DNA from: Lingula anatina
Lineage: Eukaryota > Brachiopoda > Lingulata > Lingulida > Lingulidae
Length of the DNA stretch: 64,000 nt
Assembly: GCF_001039355.2 (NCBI RefSeq)
Contig: NW_019774436.1
Coordinates: forward strand, 274,774-338,773
Direction of reading: 5' to 3'
Numbering within the stretch: the first letter of the stretch is position 1; every line of letters begins with the position of its first letter. The position numbers were made by a program, and so were the translations under genes. Shown here piece after piece: positions 60,196 through 64,000 of the stretch. Below the pieces are notes generated by a model that worked only from the letters and a program-made list of their open reading frames with translations, did not search any database and was not told where the DNA came from.

Positions 60196-60471
60196 AAATG
60201 TAATGGTCTGAGAGAAGAGAAATGCTGTTGTAACAATTGGCATATGGTTATTTAATTAACACCAATTGGCAAATACATCTCTGTCATACATGACATGTAT
60301 CCGATAAATCATACAATTCCAATATCCTGATTCCATTACAATCCATGCATGTACAGTACATCGTACAATGGCACTCTGGATATCCAACTAAATGTACAAT
60401 GTGACAAGGCTTTCAATAGGTACTTACACTTAGTTAAGGTCTGACTGACTGTAAAAATCTGTTATGATTAC

Positions 60472-60627
60472 CTGAGTTTGGAGTAAAACGTGAGGATACA
60501 CCAGTTTGATCAAGCCAAACACTGTGGTCGCAACTAAATCTGTCATAAGCCACGTTCTTTTTGACGACCACGCCGTCGTGAGAAAGATCAAAATGAAAAC
60601 CACTGCAATGGTATAAAACATCTCCAT
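60472..60627 (-). CDS. Exon 1 of the minus-strand membrane protein, second copy
   Basis: Same 156-bp exon as 57324-57479, with donor GTAATC and start MEMFYTIAVVFI. One residue differs (SSKRTW against TSKRTW). In a corrected assembly it would join the exons of segment A. Confidence 0.8.
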
Positions 60628-61378
60628 CTCAAAGAATATGATACCCGCTGTCTTGTGTAAAGGAGGTTGTATCGTGTAGAAATCTACCAAGTCCTTCTCG
60701 TAAATCACAACTACAAGCCTCGTGCGGTCTTGGTTATTTAACTCTCGGCGCTATTAGCTTGATAATAAAAGAATTTAATACGTGTAGTTCACGTGTATTA
60801 CAAAAGCAACGTGAGGTCCTCGGGGAAGTACTGCATATAAACGCGGGGCTTACATCGATACTCTGTCGTCCCGCATCAGGAATACGTACTCAGCTTAGTA
60901 GAGCAGTACTGACGTCATCGGTAAATGTAATAGTCGATAACTATTTCCGCCCGACGTCCTGGAAATCGCTCTCAGAGCAACACGTGTGGATTTCCACTCC
61001 ACGTCTATTTTAGTTTATAAATGAATGCTGGAAGCGTTGCGCCGTTGTTTGTACACGCGTTAAAAGACATTGCGTTGATTTGGGGTATGAGCCAAATTTA
61101 TCACATTTTTAATTTCCAAAAAACGGAATACGAAAATAGGTCTTTGTGTCATACACCCCTGTCAATACTTTATTGACTCACTGTATGTGCATTCAAGATG
61201 CCGACCTAAAAATAGATGGAATTCCTTGCCTGACGTCACGACCGCGAGAGGGCAGCACTAAAAGTTTATGAGCGTCGGATGAAATCAAGTCGCAGCGTGT
61301 GACATCATTTGAATTTGCAGCGGGGAAAACATTAGATTAAAACAAACTCAAGCGTTTTTATAACCAAAATAGTTTAAC
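60628..61378. promoter_or_regulatory. Second copy of the bidirectional promoter
   Basis: Carries the same two TGACGTCA palindromes at 60910-60917 and 61231-61238. Confidence 0.55.
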
Positions 61379-63628
61379 ATGGATACATTAGATTATCTTC
61401 GTTCTGCGGGAATGGTGATTGCGTTTTGTGTCACCGCTTTTAGCGGGAGAAAAAATTGGATGCTCACTGATTTGATTGTGTCCGTTGTCTTTGGAGCTGC
61501 ATGGTTCATTCTTCCAACGTATACATTGGGATTCCAGGTAATATTGCTTTTAAGTTTAAGTGACAGTGATCAATACGTTATATTAAGATATTAAGGTAAC
61601 ACGATAGTGAACGACTTCGATCTGGGGTCTAAGATTATGTTAGAAATGAAGGTGTAGGCCTAAGTCGTGTTACACAAAACATGACTGTAGGGGTTACATA
61701 AGGCCAATGGAGAAATAAAGGCTTACTAAAATAATGGTAAATTTTTTTTATATTAGTTTTCCTTATTATAACTGACAGTGATTGATGGATTTATAAATGC
61801 ATGTCCAACATTATGAACAACAGAGGTCCCATGGACTAGTACACATTGTTTATGATACTTTATATATACATTGTTTAAATTTTTAATTTCTCATACCAGC
61901 CTGCATGTGTGGACCTGTATTACACGTTTCCGTAATAATTGATGATCATAATGTAATTAATATGAATTAAAAATAGACAAATTCATTGCAGATAAAAAAA
62001 GTAAAAAAGAAAGGGGGAGGGGGATATTCTACACACCATTAATACTGTAAGTCAAAGCCTTAGGCTACGTGTACCAAAGTGTGCTGGAAGTCAAAGCTTC
62101 ATCTAATTCATGAGACCCAATGCAATTTCAGACTGTGGGGAAGTTAAATACACTACATGCCCATGTCACAAGGGATTTTGCTGCACACATGCTTTCATCA
62201 GCATTTGTATGGTGGAAAACAAGGGAGAGCAGAGATGAAACAGTTCCAGTAACTCTCATGACAGGAAGAGTGGTGGTAAGATCACCTGGAAAATAATTCT
62301 TTAGCTGATGAAGAGATCAGATTATCATTTGACAGCGTAGTTGAAAATCTTTCTTTATTTTATTTATTTTTTTATAACTTAACCTATTGATAATTTATCT
62401 AAATATATTAGCATACTTTTTTTTGTCAAGTTAAGAATATATAAATGAAGCATTTAAAAACTGCCTGATTTAAAAAATCTTTTCCAGGGTAACTCAATTC
62501 TTCTGTGTGCCATGGTGTATGCACAGAAGTATGTAGCTGGAAAAGGGGTTTGGACTGAACAGGTAATTGCTGCATTCAAGGGAGAATTCATACATGGGTT
62601 TTTGCTCTGGCTTCCACTCCTAACCCCCAAGTCGGATATCACCCTTAATTTGTCTCCTCAATTAAAGGGTTACTCCATGGGATTTTCCTGCCAAAATGAA
62701 TTTTCCTGGGATAAAGAACAGTTTGTCTTACTTGCGAATAATGCTTGACCCATTCTTGCACTTGGATTTTCTGTTTATTTCATTTTTTAATTTAATACTT
62801 TAGTTAAAATGACTGTCCAGCACTTGACAGATGTCTTTTGTATATATAATATATGACATCTGCTGTCATGTGCATTGCCTCCTTTTCACGCAATTAAATG
62901 GCTTGTTGTTTTGTATCTGAACTAATTCATGAATCCTTCATGGTGTAAGTATTTTTGTGATTCTATTTAGTCTGTTCCATTTCAGCACATTTGGTTTGGA
63001 ATGCTGGGCTGCGCCTGCTGGTTGCTAGGGAACTTGATACAGTTGTTGAAAACCAAGGACTTTGGTGGAAGTTTCCAAGGGGACACTCGCCTGGACTGGC
63101 ATCTGAGAATTGACTTCTATATCGTCTTTGTTATTAGTGTAGTGAGATTTGCCTTTCCAGAGGTTGCACCAGATTTTGTGGTGAGTAAATCATTCTGTTA
63201 TTTTGATTGAAAGATTATCAAAGACTATTGGCTATTCTCGATTTGACATGTTATTGTCCATATTACCCAATTTTGGTTACACACAGCATATTTGAGTTAC
63301 AAGCAATTACAAACTGATTATATTATTTGCAAATATGCATAATTCAATTTCAAGTACCTGTGCAAATTTACAAGAAAAGGGGCCTCCATTAAAATTCAAC
63401 ACATTCTCCACACGGAATGCTAAACTGACAGTGATTCTTAAAAAGTGATTTTGTAATCTTCCCTTTCAGGCCAAGCAGCCCCTTCTCAAGGGAGGCGTGG
63501 ATGCCATTATCATCCACATGGTGCGTGCCATCAGTGCCTTGAGTATTGGGTATTGTATGACAGTGTTCAATGCACCCATGTTCAGATATGATGCAGACAA
63601 GAAAGCTGTGCTGCAAGGCAGACTGGTG
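61379..63628 (+). CDS. Multi-pass membrane protein, plus-strand paralogue, exons 1-5 (runs off window)
   Basis: Exons 61379-61537, 62132-62275, 62488-62562, 62986-63180 and 63470-63628 are all phase 0 and give 265 residues so far. Exon 5 codes for VDAIIIHMVRAISALSIG and DADKKAVLQGRLV and ends at a GTGAGG donor, so at least one more exon must lie right of the window, as in the six-exon paralogue. The internal repeat is visible here too. H-x2-R followed by a membrane stretch and a closing GR-[VL]-V occurs in exon 2 (HVTR ... TGRVV) and exon 5 (HMVR ... QGRLV). I do not recognise the family. Confidence 0.8.
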
Positions 63629-63654
63629 GTGAGGTTTTGCTTACTTTCTTTTTA

Positions 63655-64000
63655 TGTACAGACACAGATGTGTCTGTACATATAGCCGTCATCTGCGTCT
63701 GTCGTCGCCGTCGTCGCCGTCGCCGTGCACTTTTACCGATAACACGATAAGTGGAAAACTGTTTTTTTCTTTTTGTTTGAAACTTACAGAACTGATGAAT
63801 ATTCATAATACGCAGGTCGAGTTCGAAAATCAGCATGATCGGGTCACTTATAGGGAATTTATGCTGTTTTTTCACTTTTTTCAGCATATATGCAGCACCG
63901 ATAACACGATAAGTGGAAAACCATTTTACCTTTTGGCTTGAAACTTACAGAACTGATGAATATACATAATACGCAGGTCAAGTTCGAAAATCAGCATGAT
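63655..64000 (+). mobile_element. Pearl-like repeat with palindrome and 162-bp tandem cores
   Basis: Starts with a near-perfect palindrome (TATGTACAGACACA / TGTGTCTGTACATA, 63655-63684). A GTC/GCC-rich run follows, then two tandem units starting CCGATAACACGATAAGTGG at about 63736 and 63898. Each unit contains TGAAACTTACAGAACTGATG and ACGCAGGTC.AGTTCGAAAA. It is cut by the window end. It belongs to the same family as 5060-5620, in the opposite orientation. It lies in the intron after exon 5 of the plus-strand membrane-protein gene. Confidence 0.6.

Larger units (their letters stand above)
60196..63364. repeat. Segment B': start of the right contig
   Basis: Repeats 57048-60194 (initial offset 3148) with small differences, then continues into unique sequence with exon 5 of the plus-strand gene. 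Confidence 0.88.

Noticed and set aside
63582-63887. 101-codon minus-strand ORF
   Set aside because: Crosses the pearl-like repeat and its GTC/GCC run (poly-Arg); antisense to exon 5.

Overview
This is a eukaryotic window, AT-rich and intron-rich, from an animal that is most likely a marine invertebrate. I lean towards a bivalve-like mollusc because repeats resembling the oyster 'pearl' elements occur at both ends, but the species is not proven. There are no bacterial features. Almost all real genes are split into small exons, so I rebuilt them from splice signals, reading phase and remembered family sequences. No transcript data were available.

Layout. 1-11.6 kb: mostly non-coding, with simple repeats, a tandem repeat, a pearl-like element and a few exon-like segments of an unrecognised minus-strand gene. 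11.6-24.6 kb: one 6.5 kb segment present twice in tandem, each copy holding a decayed Ty3/gypsy-type retrotransposon and a 67-bp minisatellite. 25.3-27.6 kb: a third, better preserved gypsy fragment, followed by a hammerhead-ribozyme-like motif. 27.9-28.8 kb: a 949-bp hAT-like DNA transposon that keeps an intact 178-codon ORF with a BED-like finger. 28.9-30.4 kb: other transposon debris and a MITE. 31.2-46.8 kb (minus): a nearly complete OCRL/INPP5B phosphoinositide 5-phosphatase gene with PH, 5-phosphatase, ASH and RhoGAP-like domains in about 26 coding exons. 47.2-48.1 kb (plus): a small DPY30/RIIa-like dimerisation-domain protein, divergent from OCRL. 49.9-64 kb: a head-to-head pair of paralogous multi-pass membrane-protein genes, with the locus partly represented twice.

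Assembly. Four of the five single N bases (18117, 31385, 53461, 60195) lie exactly where sequence that has already been read starts again, with only allele-like differences. The simplest reading is unmerged contig overlaps between two haplotypes. The piece 53462-60194 looks wholly redundant: the left contig ends where the right contig begins. The true locus is probably about 50 kb.

Main discoveries. (1) The OCRL/INPP5B gene appears to hold three U12-type (minor spliceosome) introns, two AT-AC and one GT-AG. Each has a near-perfect donor and branch site, and each joins the flanking exons in frame. (2) The two membrane proteins share identical exon phases and similar exon lengths, and each is an internal duplication of a three-exon module; I do not recognise the family. 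(3) A truncated hAT element retains only an intact DNA-binding ORF. (4) A hammerhead-like core lies just after the gypsy fragment.
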